Shown: piece after piece, positions 11,301-23,838 of the stretch | How positions within the stretch are numbered: position 1 is the stretch's first letter | Layout of the letters: every line of letters begins with the position of its first letter | DNA from: Leptolyngbyaceae cyanobacterium SM1_4_3 | GTDB taxonomy: Bacteria > Cyanobacteriota > Cyanobacteriia > Elainellales > Elainellaceae | Reading direction: 5' to 3' | DNA length: 63,607 nt | Assembly: GCA_012031415.1 (NCBI GenBank) | Contig: JAAUTN010000003.1 | Coordinates: 1 to 63,607 of the forward strand | Translations under genes and position numbers: made by a program | Notes under the pieces: generated by a model | Told to the model about the DNA's origin: nothing | What the model saw: only the letters and a program-made list of their open reading frames with translations | Databases searched by the model: none

Positions 11301-14300
11301 AGCGATTAGTGGCCTATGCCGTGCCCAAGGCTGGGCGATCGCCGTGCGTCAGCGACCTGCGGCAGTTTCTTGAACAGCGCCTGCCGCCATACATGGTGCC
11401 CACGGCGTTTGTCGTGCTAGAGACGCTACCGCTGACAGCCAACGGTAAGGTTGACCGACGCGCCCTTCCCGCTCCAGGGCGATCGCCCCAAAGCACTCCT
11501 CCAACGGCACCGACAACCCCGCTGGAAGCGCAACTTGCCCTGATCTGGAGCCAGGTTTTGCAGCTAGAAACCATCAGCATCCACGACAATTTCTTTGAAG
11601 TCGGGGGCGATTCACTGCTGGCGACCCAGTTCGTGTCGCGTATCCGCACAGCCCTCCAAATTGAACTACCGTTGCGCCACTTGTTTGAGCACCCCACGAT
11701 CGCCAGACTGGCACAGGCGATCGCCACCCAGCCCACGACTGCGGCTCCGCTTGCCCTTGTCCTGGTTCCACGTCCTGAGCGATTGCCGCTCTCCTCGGCT
11801 CAACATCGGCTGTGGTTTCTAGAACAACTGCTGCCCGGTTCCGTTTACACCTTGCCCGCTGTGATTCGTGTGGGTGAACGGCTGCACCTAGATCTGTTGC
11901 AGCGTAGCCTTGCGGAGGTGGTGCGTCGCCACGAAATTTTGCGGACGGCGTTTCCGATGGTAGATGGAAGCCCCGTTCAGGCAAGCGTGCCCCACCTGGA
12001 GGTTGAGATTCCCCTGATCGACCTGCGGAGGCTCCCCAAAAACCAACAGGAGGCCGAAACACAGCGGCAAATGATAGCGGTCAGCGAGCTTGTATTCGAT
12101 CTGACGCAACTTCCCCTGTTCCACTTCTCGGTGCTGCAAACCGACGCTGAGCAGCTTCTTTTAATCAACCTGCACCACATCATTGCTGACGGGTGGTCGG
12201 TAGACATTTTGCTGCAAGAATTGGCGACCCTGTATCAAGCCTTTTTGTCAGGACAGCCGTCCCCTTTCCCCGACCTACCCATTCAATACGCTGATGTTGC
12301 CCTTTGGCAGCAACAGGCGTTGCAGCAAGCAACCTACGCGACTCAGCTGGCCTATTGGCAAACTCAGCTGGCGGCACCGCCCGTTCTCCACCTGCCCACC
12401 GATCGCCCTCGACCTGCTGTGCAGCGCATTCAGGGTGAGGGGCGATCGCGCACACTTCCCAAATCCCTGGTTGCAGCCCTCAAAACCTACAGCCAACAGG
12501 CAGGCGTCACCCTGTTTATGGTTCTGCTGACAGCATTTAAGATCTTGCTGTATCGCTATACCGGACAGACCGATATCTTGGTCGGCACCCCAATCGCCAA
12601 TCGAAATCAAGCTGAGCTTGAGGGGCTTATCGGCTTTTTTGTAAATACACTGGCGCTCCGCACTGATCTATCCGGCAATCCTACCTTTGAGGAATTGGTG
12701 CAGCGCGTGCGTGACGTGGCGCTGGCCGCCTACGCTCATCAGGATGTGCCGTTTGAGGCGATCGTAAACGCGCTTCAGCCAGATCGGGACTTGAGCCGTG
12801 CCCCGTTGGTTCAAGTGATGTTTGTGCTGCAACGGCCAACCCAGTGGGATTTACCAGGGTTGACCTTGACGCCACTGCCCCTACCTCGTCGCACCGCCAA
12901 GTTTGACCTGACGCTAGACCTCAGCGAAACCGATCAGGGATTGGTGATGGAGATGGAATACAACACCGATCTGTGGGAAGGAGCCACGATCGAGCGGATG
13001 CTTTGCCACTTTCACACCCTGCTTGACGGGATTGTGGCAGCCCCAACCCCGGATTCCCGGTCGCTCAACAGCCTCCCCCTGTTGACCGCTGCCGACCAGC
13101 AACACCTGCTCACCCTGGGACATGCCATTGCCGCTGCCCCGCTTGGCGATCGCCCCCACCAATGCATTCACGACTGGTTTACGGCGCAGGCTACCCAGAC
13201 TCCAGAGGCGATCGCCCTCACCGCCGCCGACCAGCACCTCACCTATCGCGAACTCGATCAGCGCAGCAATCAACTGGCTCACTACTTGCAAATGCAGGGC
13301 GTTGGTGTTGAATCGCGCGTGGGTCTGTATGTGGAGCGATCGCTCTCAACCGTAATCGGCATCCTCGGCACTTTAAAGAGTGGCGCAGCTTACGTCCCAT
13401 TAGATCCTGCCTACCCGCCGGAACGGCTGGCGTTCATTCTGTCCGATGCCAAAGTTTCGCTCTTGCTAACCCAGTCAGATTTAGTTGCATCCCTATCGCC
13501 TTCCGTTTCCTACATTTGCCTGGATGCAAACGAACATCGTATCGCCGCTGCCAGCGCTACAACCCTCCAAACCAACGTCCTGCCCGATAACCTGGCTTAC
13601 ATTATCTACACCTCAGGATCAACCGGGCAGCCCAAGGGAGTGGCCATTCCGCATTGCAATGTCACGCGCTTGCTCACCGCAACGCAGCCCTGGTTCAACT
13701 TCAACGAGCAGGATGTTTGGACATGTTTCCATTCCCACGCCTTTGACTTTTCTGTTTGGGAGATTTGGGGCGCATTGCTCTATGGAGGGCGGCTGGTCGT
13801 CGTGCCCTACGAGCTAAGCCGATCGCCCGCTGATTTCTATACACATCTGGTGGATCAAGGCGTGACCGTGCTGAATCAGACCCCCTCAGCCTTCCGTCAA
13901 CTGATACAGGCATCCCGCACTGCCCCAACGGCTCCGCTCCGGCTGCGATGGGTCATCTTTGGGGGAGAGGCACTGGAGTTTCAGAGCTTGCAGCCGTGGT
14001 TTGACCGATACGGAAACACGCCCCAGCTGGTGAATATGTATGGCATTACCGAAACCACCGTCCATGTCACCTATCACCCGGTACAACCCGGTAAAATCGG
14101 CTCTGCTAGCCTTATTGGGCAACCCATCCCAGATCTCCAGCTTTACCTGCTCGATTCGCAGCTTCAGCCCGTGCCGCTGGGGGTGCCCGGTGAACTGTAT
14201 GTCGGTGGGACGGGCTTAGCGCGAGGCTATTTCAACCATCCAGCCCTGACCGCAGAGCGGTTTATCCCCCATCCGTTTAGCCAGCAACCTGGCGCACGGC

Positions 14301-16393
14301 TATATCGAACGGGCGATCTGGCTCGCTATCGGGCCGATGGTTCCCTGGAATATTGGGGACGGGCAGATCAACAGGTGAAACTGCGCGGCTTTCGGATCGA
14401 GCTAGGCGAAATCGAAGCAACGCTAAGCCAACATCCGCATGTTCGAGATGTGGTGGTAGTAGTGCGGGAAGACGAGCCAGGGCAGAAACGCCTGGTTGCC
14501 TATGTTGTCTGTTCCGACGTTTCCCTAGAGGCACAAGCGGTCTCGATCGCTCTAAGACGATGGGTACAAGACCGTTTACCCAACTACACGGTGCCCGCCA
14601 GTTTTGTCCTGCTAGAACAACTGCCGCTGACTTCCAACGGCAAAATCGATCGCCGCATTTTGCCATCTCCTCAGTTAGATCCATCTGCCGAATGCTACGC
14701 GATCGCTCGCACCCCTGTCGAGCAAACCCTGGTCAACCTTTGGCAGGACGTTTTGGGCGTGGAGACAGTGGGCATTCACGACAATTTCTTTGAACTGGGG
14801 GGAGACTCAATTCTTACCATCCAAGCGGTTGCGAAAGCCCACCAAGCCGGACTTCAGTTCACCCCGAAACACCTGTTTCAGCACCAAACCATTGCAGAAC
14901 TGGCACGAGTGGTCGGTACGGCCCCCAAGGCGATCGCGCAACAGGGTCTTGTGACGGGAACGCTGCCACTAACGCCGATTCAACAGTGGTTTTTCGATCA
15001 ACCCCTGATGGAGCGCCACCACTGGAACCAATCGCTGTTGCTAGAGGTGCCCCCGACGCTGACATTGCCGATGCTAACGCAGATCGTGCGGCGGCTCATG
15101 GAGCATCATGATGCGCTGCGGCTGCGTTTTCGGAAAGAAGACTCTGAATGGCAGCAGTGGCATACCGATGTGGAGGAAGTCACACCATGTCTGCAAATTG
15201 ATCTGTCAGCGCTACCTGAGACCCTACAATCTCAGGCGATCGCCACCCTCTCCTTACCATTGCAAGCTAGCTTAGACCTAACCCACGGGCCACTGCTGCG
15301 GCTGGTGTTGTTTCACCGGGGGGGCGATCGACCCAATCAACTGCTGTGGGTAATCCATCATCTAGGGGTCGATGGAGTGTCCTGGCGGATTCTGCTGGAA
15401 GACATTCAGGTACTTTATCAACAGCTTCAGCGGCCTGATGCGCAGCTAGAAAAATCTGTAGAACCGCTGCCCCTTCCCCCCAAAACCACTGCCTTCAAAG
15501 ATTGGGCAGAGCGCCTGCAAATCTATGCCGCATCAGAAGCGCTTCAGTCAGAGCTAGAGACTTGGCTGGCCGCACAAAAACCTTCTCGTCCATTGCCAAT
15601 GGACTATCCAGACGGCGATAACACCGTTGCAGCGATCGCCACCTTCACAACCTCACTGGAGGCAGCCGCCACCCAAGCGCTGTTGCAGGAGGTTCCCTCT
15701 ATTTATCGGACTCAGATCAACGACGTATTGTTGACGGCTCTAGCTCAGACCTTTGCAGGCTGGACAGGCTCCACCCTGCGGCTTGACCTGGAAGGCCACG
15801 GACGGGAAGACCTATTCGATGATGTGGATGTGTCTCGCACGGTGGGATGGTTTACCAGTCTGTTCCCCGTTTGGCTGGATTTAGCTGACATCACCGATTG
15901 GGGCGAAGCCCTCCAAACCGTCAAACAGCAGTTGCGTCAAATTCCACAGCAGGGCATAGGGTATGGACTGCTGCGCTATCTCAGCCTGAGTAAAGCGCAG
16001 TTGCAATCGCTGCCGCCCGCACAGGTCAGCTTCAATTATCTGGGGCAGATCGATCAGACTTTGCCGGATGCGGTATTTCGGCTTGCGCCAGAGGCTCAGA
16101 GCACGACTCAACTCAATGCGGTTCAGGGACTGCGGAACCCACGTTCCTATTTGCTGGAGGTGAGCGGCGTCATTTTGGGCGGTCAACTACAAATGGCCTG
16201 GACCTACAGCGCTGCAATTTATCGTCCAGAAACGATTGAGCGGCTCGCTCAGGGCTTTTTAACGGCTTTGCGATCGCTGATTGCCCATTGTCAGTCTTCG
16301 CCGCCCAACGCGTACCTCCCGTCTGACTTCCCAGACGTTCAGCTTAACCAGAAGCAACTAGACAGTGTTTTAGCAGAAATTGAGCTTGGATAA
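8400..16393 (+). CDS. NRPS: C-A-PCP-C-A(Thr)-PCP-E
   Basis: This roughly 2665-residue bimodular NRPS starts at ATG 8400, three bases after the previous stop, with GGGGAG upstream. Module 1 has an LCL-type C domain (8550-9870, HHIAIDGWS), an A domain (9950-11460) with pocket residues read as D-V-E-N-V-V-A-I-T, which I cannot assign, and a PCP (FFEVGGDSLLA). Module 2 has C (11770-13080, HHIIADGWS), A (13150-14670), PCP (FFELGGDSILT) and an epimerization domain (14960-16380, HHLGVDGVSW). The second pocket reads DFWNIGMVH, the textbook threonine code, so D-Thr or D-allo-Thr is expected. The frame breaks once, at GG 10588-10589 inside the first A domain (LVLRP in frame 3, ANEHSIETT in frame 2). 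One added G repairs it. Open pieces are 8400-10649 and 10556-16393. Confidence 0.92.
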
Positions 16394-16405
16394 CAGCAGG
16401 GTGAT

Positions 16406-19400
16406 ATGAATCAAAACGCGATTGAAACGATTTATCCCGCCTCCCCGGCCCAGCAAGGGATGCTGTTTGCGACCCTCAGCGCGCCGGAATCGGGCTATCA
16501 CATTGAACAGTTGGTTTGTCGGCTCAAGGGCAGGCTCAACGTTGCAGCCTTTGAGCAAGCCTGGCAGCAAGTCATCGATCGTCATCCCATCCTCAGAACG
16601 GTGTTTGTCTGGAAAGATCAAGATGACCCGTTGCAAGTCGTGCTGCAGCAGGTAAAGGTGCCGTTGAAAACGCAGGATTGGCGATCGCTTTCCCTTGAGG
16701 AGCAAACCGAAAAATTAGCCAATTTGCTGCACCATCAGCGGGTTCAGGGGTTCTCATTGACCACTCCACCCTTGATGCAGTTGACCCTGATTCAACTGTG
16801 TGACGACATATATCAGCTGATCTGGAGCCATCATCACATTTTGTTAGATGGATGGTCACAACCGCTGCTGTTTCAGGAAGTATTGACCTTTTATCACCAC
16901 CACAGCAGATCTCAGCCATCCCCGCAGTTGCCACCACCGGCCCCCTACCGAGACTATATTCTCTGGCTCCAGCAGCAAGACTTGACTCAGGCAAAATCGT
17001 TTTGGCAACAGCGCCTGCACGGATTTACACAGCCCACACCTCTGGGCAGGGCGATCGCCCCCCTACTGCCACGATCCCTGCACCCTGTCATGGGGAACAG
17101 TCCATTTCTCTCAGCACCACTACGACCCAAGCGCTGCAAACGCTGGCCCGTCAGCATCACATCACCCTCAATACGGTGATTCAGGGAATTTGGGCATTGC
17201 TCTTGAGTCACTACAGTCAAACGAACGATGTGGTGTTTGGCATTACTGTGTCGGGGCGTCCACCCGCGTTGCCGGGGAGTGACTCTATGCTGGGGCTGCT
17301 GATCAACACCATCCCATTGCGTATTGGGGTTGACCCAGAGGCGATGGTGCTGCCCTGGCTCCAGGCAATTCGGGCGGAAACCGTTGAGTTGCAGCACTAT
17401 GAACACAGTTCGACAGGGCAGATTCACCAGTGGAGTGAGTTACCCGGCTCCTCGCCGCTGTATGAAAGTCTTTTGGTGTTTGAGAATTATCCCAACCTAT
17501 CAGCCTCAGCTCTGGCAGATCTGGAGATTCAGATTGAGCAAACAAAAGGTGCGCAAACGGGCTACCCACTGACATTGCTGGTCAAACCCAATGCACCCCT
17601 GCAAATTTTTGGGATTTATGAGTTGTCGTGTCTGGATCAAACCAGCGTGAGCTGGATATTGCAGCATTTTGTGTGCCTGCTAGAGCAAGTAGCGGTCAAT
17701 CCAGACCAACGGGTATCGGCGCTAAAACAACAGATTCCAGCCAGCGAAATTCCCCAGGTAAATCGGCAGCCAGCCCATCGGCGATCGCCTGCCATTGCCC
17801 CTGTCGCCCCCAAAACGGCTTTAGAGAAAACCCTGGCGGACATTTGGCAAACGCTTCTTGGGGTTGACTCTGTGGGTCGTCACGACAACTTTTTTGAATT
17901 GGGAGGGCACTCCTGCTGGCAACACAACTGATGTCGCGGCTACGCACGCGCTTCCAGATTGAGCTACCGCTGCGCGGTTTGTTTGAGCATCCAACCCTTG
18001 CTGACCTTGCCGCCTATCTGGAGGCCGCCCTCACGCAAGCATCACCCGAACATTATCCATCGATTGAACCCGTACAGCCTCTTCGAGAAGGGCGCGATCG
18101 CCCATTGCCGCTCTCGTTTGCCCAAGAGCGTCTATGGTTTGTGGAGCAATTGCATCCCGGCAACACAGCCTACAATGAACCCGCCGCGCTTCAGATTACT
18201 GGAACCTTTGATCTGGATGTGTTTCAGCGATGTCTGGCGGAAATTGTGCGTCGTCACGAAATCCTGCGAACCACCTTTCCAGTGGTTCAGGGTCAGCCGA
18301 TACAGCAGATTGCCCCCACGCTGGAGGTGCCGCTCTCGATAATCGATCTGCGCGCGGCAGAACAGCAGCCTGACGCAGTTCAGTATTGGATAACATTTGA
18401 TGCGCAATACCCGTTTGACCTGATCCAAGGGCCATTGTGGCGGGTTACGGTGCTGCAATTGGGCGATCGCCAAGGGATTGTTCTCTTTACCCTGCACCAC
18501 ATTATTTCCGATGGCTGGTCAAAAGGGGTTTTGACTCACGAACTGGCGACGCTTTATCGAGCCTTTGCCGATGGCAAACCGTCCCCTCTCGTCGAATTGC
18601 CAATTCAATATGCCGACTTTGCCGTTTGGCAGCGACAGCAGTTTACGGGCGATCGATTCGACCCACAACTCACCTATTGGCGGCGACAACTGGGCGGAAC
18701 ATTGCCCATTCTCACCCTGCCCACCGATTTTCCCCGTCCTACAGTGCAAACATTTGCGGGGGCGATCGCGCCGTTTCGTCTATCCTCTGACCTTACCCAA
18801 GCCCTCCAAACGCTCAGTCAGAGAACCGAAACAACCCTATTTATGACCCTGTTGGCAGCGTTTCAGACGTTGCTCTATCGCTATACCCGGCAGGTGGATC
18901 TGGTTATCGGCACAGATGTCGCCAACCGTAACCGGGCTGAAATAGAGGGTCTGATTGGCTTTTTTGTGAATCTGCTGGTGCTGCGAACCGATCTCTCCGG
19001 CAATCCTAGCTTCAAAACGCTGTTAAGTCGGGTTCGAGACGTGACTCTGGCAGCCTACGCGCATCAAGATGTGCCCTTTTCCCAGTTGGTTGAGGTGCTC
19101 CAGCCCGATCGCCGAGGCACAAATTCGCTGTTTCAAGTGCTGTTTGTTCTTCAAAATGCCCCAGCGCCTGCGATTGCGCTACCGGATCTGACTCTGACAG
19201 CATTACCCATCCCATCCCAAACGGCAAAATTTGACCTGGCGCTGTTTTGTCAGGAAACCCCAGAGGGATTGCTGGTCGATTGGAACTACAGCACCGATTT
19301 GTTTGCAGCGACCACCATCACCCGCATGGCTCACCAGTTTGAAGCCATATTGCAACAAATTTTGGATAACCCAGATATCACCCTTGATGCTTTATCTGAT

Positions 19401-20601
19401 GACTCATCGGTACTGACATCGGAGGAGCAACAATCAGTAAACCAACAGCTATTAAACCAACAGCTATTAAACCAACAGCCATTAAACCAACAGCCACCAA
19501 TATTTGGGGAACATCGCCCTCCCAAAAAACGCAAATTTCAAGCGATCGCGCCCAAAACTGTTCAGATTCCTCAATCCGCTGTCGTTCTTCACCAGTTTTC
19601 ACAGTCTGATCCGCCGTTTCCGCTAGTTTGCAGCCAAATTTGGCTGAGATCAATTCTGAAATAGGGCTTAATATTGACCTGGCCGATTGGGTCAGCGGCC
19701 ATCGAGTTCAGATAGAAAGCTATCTGCTGCACTCTGGGGCGATCTTGTTTCGAGGGTTTGGTCTACAGGCGATCGCCGAATTTGAGCAGGTTGCCCAGGC
19801 CATCTGTCCACAGCTATTTGGGGAGTATGGCGATCTCCCTCGCACCGAGGTCGGCGGCAAGGTATATGGGTCTACCCCCTATCCCGCCGATCAAGCGATT
19901 CTCTTCCATAACGAAAGTTCTCACCTGAGCCGCTATCCGCTCAAGATTTGGTTTTATTGCGTGCAGCCTGCCCAGCAGGGCGGCGAAACGCCGATTGTCG
20001 ATTGTCGCCAAGTCTATCAGTGCCTCAGCCCCTCAACCCGCGAACGGTTTGCCAAAAACAGTTGATGTATGTTCGCCATTACATCAAGGGCTTAGATGTT
20101 TGCTGGCAAGACTTTTTTCATACCTCTAATCCGGCAATAGTTGAAGCCCAGTGCCGTCAGACTGGGATTGAGTTTGAGTGGCTTGACCATGATGGGTTGA
20201 GAACTCGACAGATCCGTCCGGCGATCGCGCAGCATCCCAAAACGCAGGACTGGGTTTTCTTTAACCAAATTCAGCTGCACCATCCGGCGTTTCTAGATGC
20301 TGCAACCCGCACCTCGCTGGTCTCGCTGTTGGGTGAGGCGAACTTGCCCAGGCAGGTCTATTACGGTGATGGTTCGGCAATCGAACCAGAGGTTTTGGCT
20401 GAGATTCAATCGGTGTATCAACAGCTTGAGCACCGCTTTACTTGGCAGGTTGGGGATGTGTTGATGCTGGATAACATGCTCACCGCCCATGGGCGCAAGC
20501 CCTATGTAGGCCCCCGTCGAATTGTAGTGGCCTTGGGCGACATGAGCACGGCGAGCGGCGACTTGCAGTTAGGAGAACGTCAGGAGGGACAATTTCTGTG
20601 A
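16406..20601 (+). CDS. NRPS: C(DCL)-PCP-C-TauD/SyrP-like beta-hydroxylase
   Basis: This roughly 1400-residue protein has four domains. The first C domain (16420-17740) begins IYPASPAQQGMLF with HHHILLDGWS; this DCL style fits the D-residue made upstream. A PCP (17810-18020, FFELGGHS) follows directly, with no A domain between. The second C domain is LCL-like (18100-19420, HHIISDGWS). After a Gln/Asn-rich tandem linker comes a TauD-family Fe(II)/2-oxoglutarate oxygenase (19630-20570) with HNE (metal His and acid) and TAHGR (distal His). By family knowledge it should hydroxylate carrier-bound aspartate. Frame breaks: C-run 17058-17063 beside HIP1, CC 17912-17913, TTT 19627-19629 and A5 20054-20058. 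Adding one base at each gives one continuous protein. Open pieces are 16406-17179, 16852-17931, 17931-19664, 19628-20065 and 19948-20601. Confidence 0.88.
19440..19499 (+). repeat. 15-bp tandem repeat, four copies, in NRPS linker
   Basis: Four consecutive 15-base units beginning AACCAACAG encode NQQLL, NQQLL, NQQPL and NQQPP. They sit between the second C domain and the oxygenase domain of the NRPS above. The unit is a multiple of three, so copy number could change linker length without breaking frame. Confidence 0.9.
20581..20589 (+). promoter_or_regulatory. Ribosome binding site fixing the GTG start at 20598
   Basis: CAGGAGGGA lies nine bases before GTG 20598. That GTG overlaps the upstream stop (GTGA), which indicates translational coupling of the two NRPS genes. 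Confidence 0.7.
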
Positions 20602-23600
20602 TAACCGGATTCAAACTTTCACCTCAGCAACGTAGTCTGTGGTCATGCCATCTCGATCGAGGGGAATACGCGGCGCAGTCGGTAATTTCCATTCAGGGAA
20701 CTGTGGATGGGGAACGCCTCCGCGCTGCACTGGAGAGGGTCATCACTCGCCATGATATTCTCCGCACTCGCGTTGTCCGTTCTGCGGGAATGATGCCGCT
20801 GCAAGTCGTTCACCCAGAGGGCACACCGTTGATTTGGCAACCCGCAGATTGGAGCGATAAGCCAGAGCAACATCAGGAAAACCAGCTTAAAACCACCCTT
20901 CAATCGGAGCGATCGCACCTGCATCCATTGGAGCCAGCGCCGTTGGTTCGAGCGGTTTGGGTGCGGTGTTCTGCTCAACATCATCGATTAGTGTTAACGC
21001 TTTCGTCTTTTTGTGCAGATACCCAAACGCTCAACCAACTATTGACCGAGCTAATTGAGCATTATGCAGGGCAACTGACTGCTTCATCGACGGTCGTGCA
21101 GTATGCCCAGTATGCCGAGTGGCAAAATCAGTTGAGGCAAGCCGATCCGCCGATGGATGACGAGTTTGATAGCGAAGTGGATGAAGACGCGAGAGCCGGT
21201 CAGGCGTTTTGGCAGCGGCGGGTAGTTTCGCCTCTGAGTCCGCCATTGCGGGCGCGGAGTGGTGAGCCAGAGACGTTTGAGCCTGCTTGCTATCGGGTGC
21301 AGCTTGACCCAGGGCGATCGCCCAACTCAATCACCAATCGGCCCAATGGAAGGTCTCTCCGGCTGTGTTCCTGTTGACCTGCTGGCAGGTGTTGCTGTGG
21401 CGACATACTGCTCAACCTCAGATGGCGATCGCGGTGGCTTGCGACGGGCGGCAGGATGAAGCGTTAGAAACAGCGCTTGGGTTATTTGTTCGATATCTAC
21501 CGCTGCAAACGGAGTTGCGGCATGACCGATGCTTTCACCAACTGCTTCAAGACACCCAACGGGCATGGCAAGACCTGACAGACTGGCAGGACTATTGCCC
21601 CGATGCAGCGGAGGCATCGCTGCCGGTGGCTTTTGAATGGGTTGAGTGGGCGGCGGAACATACGGTTGCAGGACTCTCGTTTGCCGTTGAGCAGCAGTGG
21701 GTTTATAGCGATCGCGCTGAGCTGCGGTTGACCTGTGTTCGTCAGGTCGGGCAGTTGAGTTTAGAGTTGCATTACGAGACGGATCTGTTTTCTCCAGAGG
21801 CGATCGCCTGTTTGGCAGCTCAACTGCAAACGCTGATTCACAGTGCCAGCGCTGACCCGACAATGGCGATCGCTCGGTTAAACCTGTTGCCCCTTGAGGA
21901 ACGGTCGCACTTATTGCAAGGCGTCCCTCACCCCACTGGTTCAGGCTCAACGTCAACGGTTCGGCCTTCCGATAATCCAGTAGAGTGTATTCACCATTGG
22001 TTTGAACGTCAGGTCGAACGCACGCCGAACCACATTGCGCTGGTATATGAAGACCAGGAGTTGACCTATCGGGAATTAAACCATCGGGCAAACCAGCTTG
22101 CCCACTATTTACAGCAATTGGGAGCAATGCCCGATCGTCCGATTGCGATGTATCTAGAGCGCTGTTTAGATGTGATTGTGGCAATGCTGGCGGTGCTAAA
22201 AGCCGGAAGCGCTTACCTGCCGTTAGACCCCACTCTACCGATGGTGGGCTTAGAGGCTCGACTGGCGGATGCTCAAGCTGCCATTCTGCTGACCCAACAG
22301 ACATTGCTACAAACCGGTTCACCTGACGTTGCAACGGTCGTTTGTCTGGATCGTGACCAAGCGGCGATCGCCCAGCAAAGCACGGCAAATCCCTCTTGTT
22401 CGGTCACGCCAGCCCATCTCGCGTACTTGATCTATACCTCTGGCTCAACCGGGCAGCCCAAGGGCGTTGCGGTCGAACATCGACAGCTTCTCAACTATGT
22501 TCACAGCGCGATTGAACGGTTAGATTTGCCCGCAACCGCGCACTATGCCACCGTATCGACGCTAGCCGCCGACCTGGGCAACACGATGATTTTTCCCTGT
22601 CTCTGTCGCGGCGGAACGCTGCACCTAATGGCAGCAGAGCGAATTGCCGATGCGCAAGCGTTTGCCGCGTATTGTGTTCAGCGCCCCATCGACTGTCTCA
22701 AAATTGTGCCGTCCCATCTACAAGCATTGCTAAATTGCTCGAACTCAGCAGCTGTTTTGCCCCGTCAGCGCTTAATTTTGGGAGGCGACGTCTGCTGCTG
22801 GACGCTGATTGATCAAATTCAGGAAATTCTGGCGGCTCAGGCATCCACGTGCCGCATCTTCAATCACTACGGCCCGACAGAGACGACGGTCGGTGTGTTG
22901 ACCTACCCCGTTGAAGTCAAGCCAACTGATCCATCACCCGCTGCCTCTGTGCCGCTGGGCTGGCGATCGCCCATACGCAGGTTTACCTCTTAGATTCAGC
23001 ATTGGAGCCTGTGCCGATTGGGGTGCCGGGGGCACTCTACATCAGCGGCAGAGGGGTTGCCCGTGGCTATTACCAGCGTCCTGATTTGACCGCCGCCCGA
23101 TTTTTGCCCAATCCCTTTGCACCGTCATCGGATTCGGAGTTTGGGCGACTCTACCAAACCGGAGACCTGGCGCGATACCTACCCGACGGGTCCATTGAGT
23201 TTCTGGGTCGGCTTGATCAACAAATCAAACTGCGGGGGTTTCGGGTAGAGTTGGGCGAAATTGAAGCTCAATTATTGCACCATCCCAACGTAAAAGAAGC
23301 CGCTGTAGCAGCACAGGCCGATCAGTCCGATGAGACGATTTTGGTCGCCTATGTGGTGTCTGCGGGACTGGCGATCGCCCCGTCAGAGCTACGGCAATTT
23401 CTCAAAACGCGGCTCCCCGCCCATCTCATTCCGGCTGTTTTTGTCCCCCTAAAGGCGTTACCGTTGACCCAAAATGGTAAGGTCAACCGGGCGGCTCTGC
23501 CGCTGCCCGACATTCGCTCTGAGACAGCGACCGTGGCTCCTCGAACACCGACGGAAGCGGCGATCGCTACCATCTGGGCTGAGGTGCTGGGGCTGGAAAC

Positions 23601-23838
23601 AGTTGGCATTCATCAGGATTTCTTTGCCCTGGGAGGCCATTCCCTCCTGGCCACGCAGGTGCTTTCGCGTCTACGCGATCAGTTTGAGGTGGAGCTGCCG
23701 CTGCGCCAACTGTTTGAAGCACAGACCGTGGCAGAACTCGCCACCGTCGTTGAATCCGCACTATTAGCCGAAATCGAGTCACTAACCGACGCAGAAGCAG
23801 AACGGCAAGTCGCGCAAGCAAGCGAGGTACAACGATGA
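20598..23838 (+). CDS. NRPS: interface (C-like) domain - A(Asp) - PCP
   Basis: This roughly 1080-residue protein starts at GTG 20598. Its first 420 residues are condensation-like (GFKLSPQQRSLW at the start), but the HHxxxDG site reads SSFCADT, so it cannot be a normal condensation catalyst. This matches the interface domains that recruit siderophore beta-hydroxylases. The A domain (21990-23490) has pocket residues D-L-T-K-I-G-H-V-G, an aspartate code (AADLGNT, CLKIVPS, NHYGPTETTVG). A PCP follows (FFALGGHSLLA). With the C-TauD end of the preceding protein it would form one complete module loading L-Asp, hydroxylating it and condensing it. Frame breaks at 21312-21314 and about 22962 each lack a single G next to a HIP1 octamer. 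Open pieces are 20598-21377, 21365-22993 and 23002-23838. It overlaps the next gene by four bases (ATGA). Confidence 0.9.
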
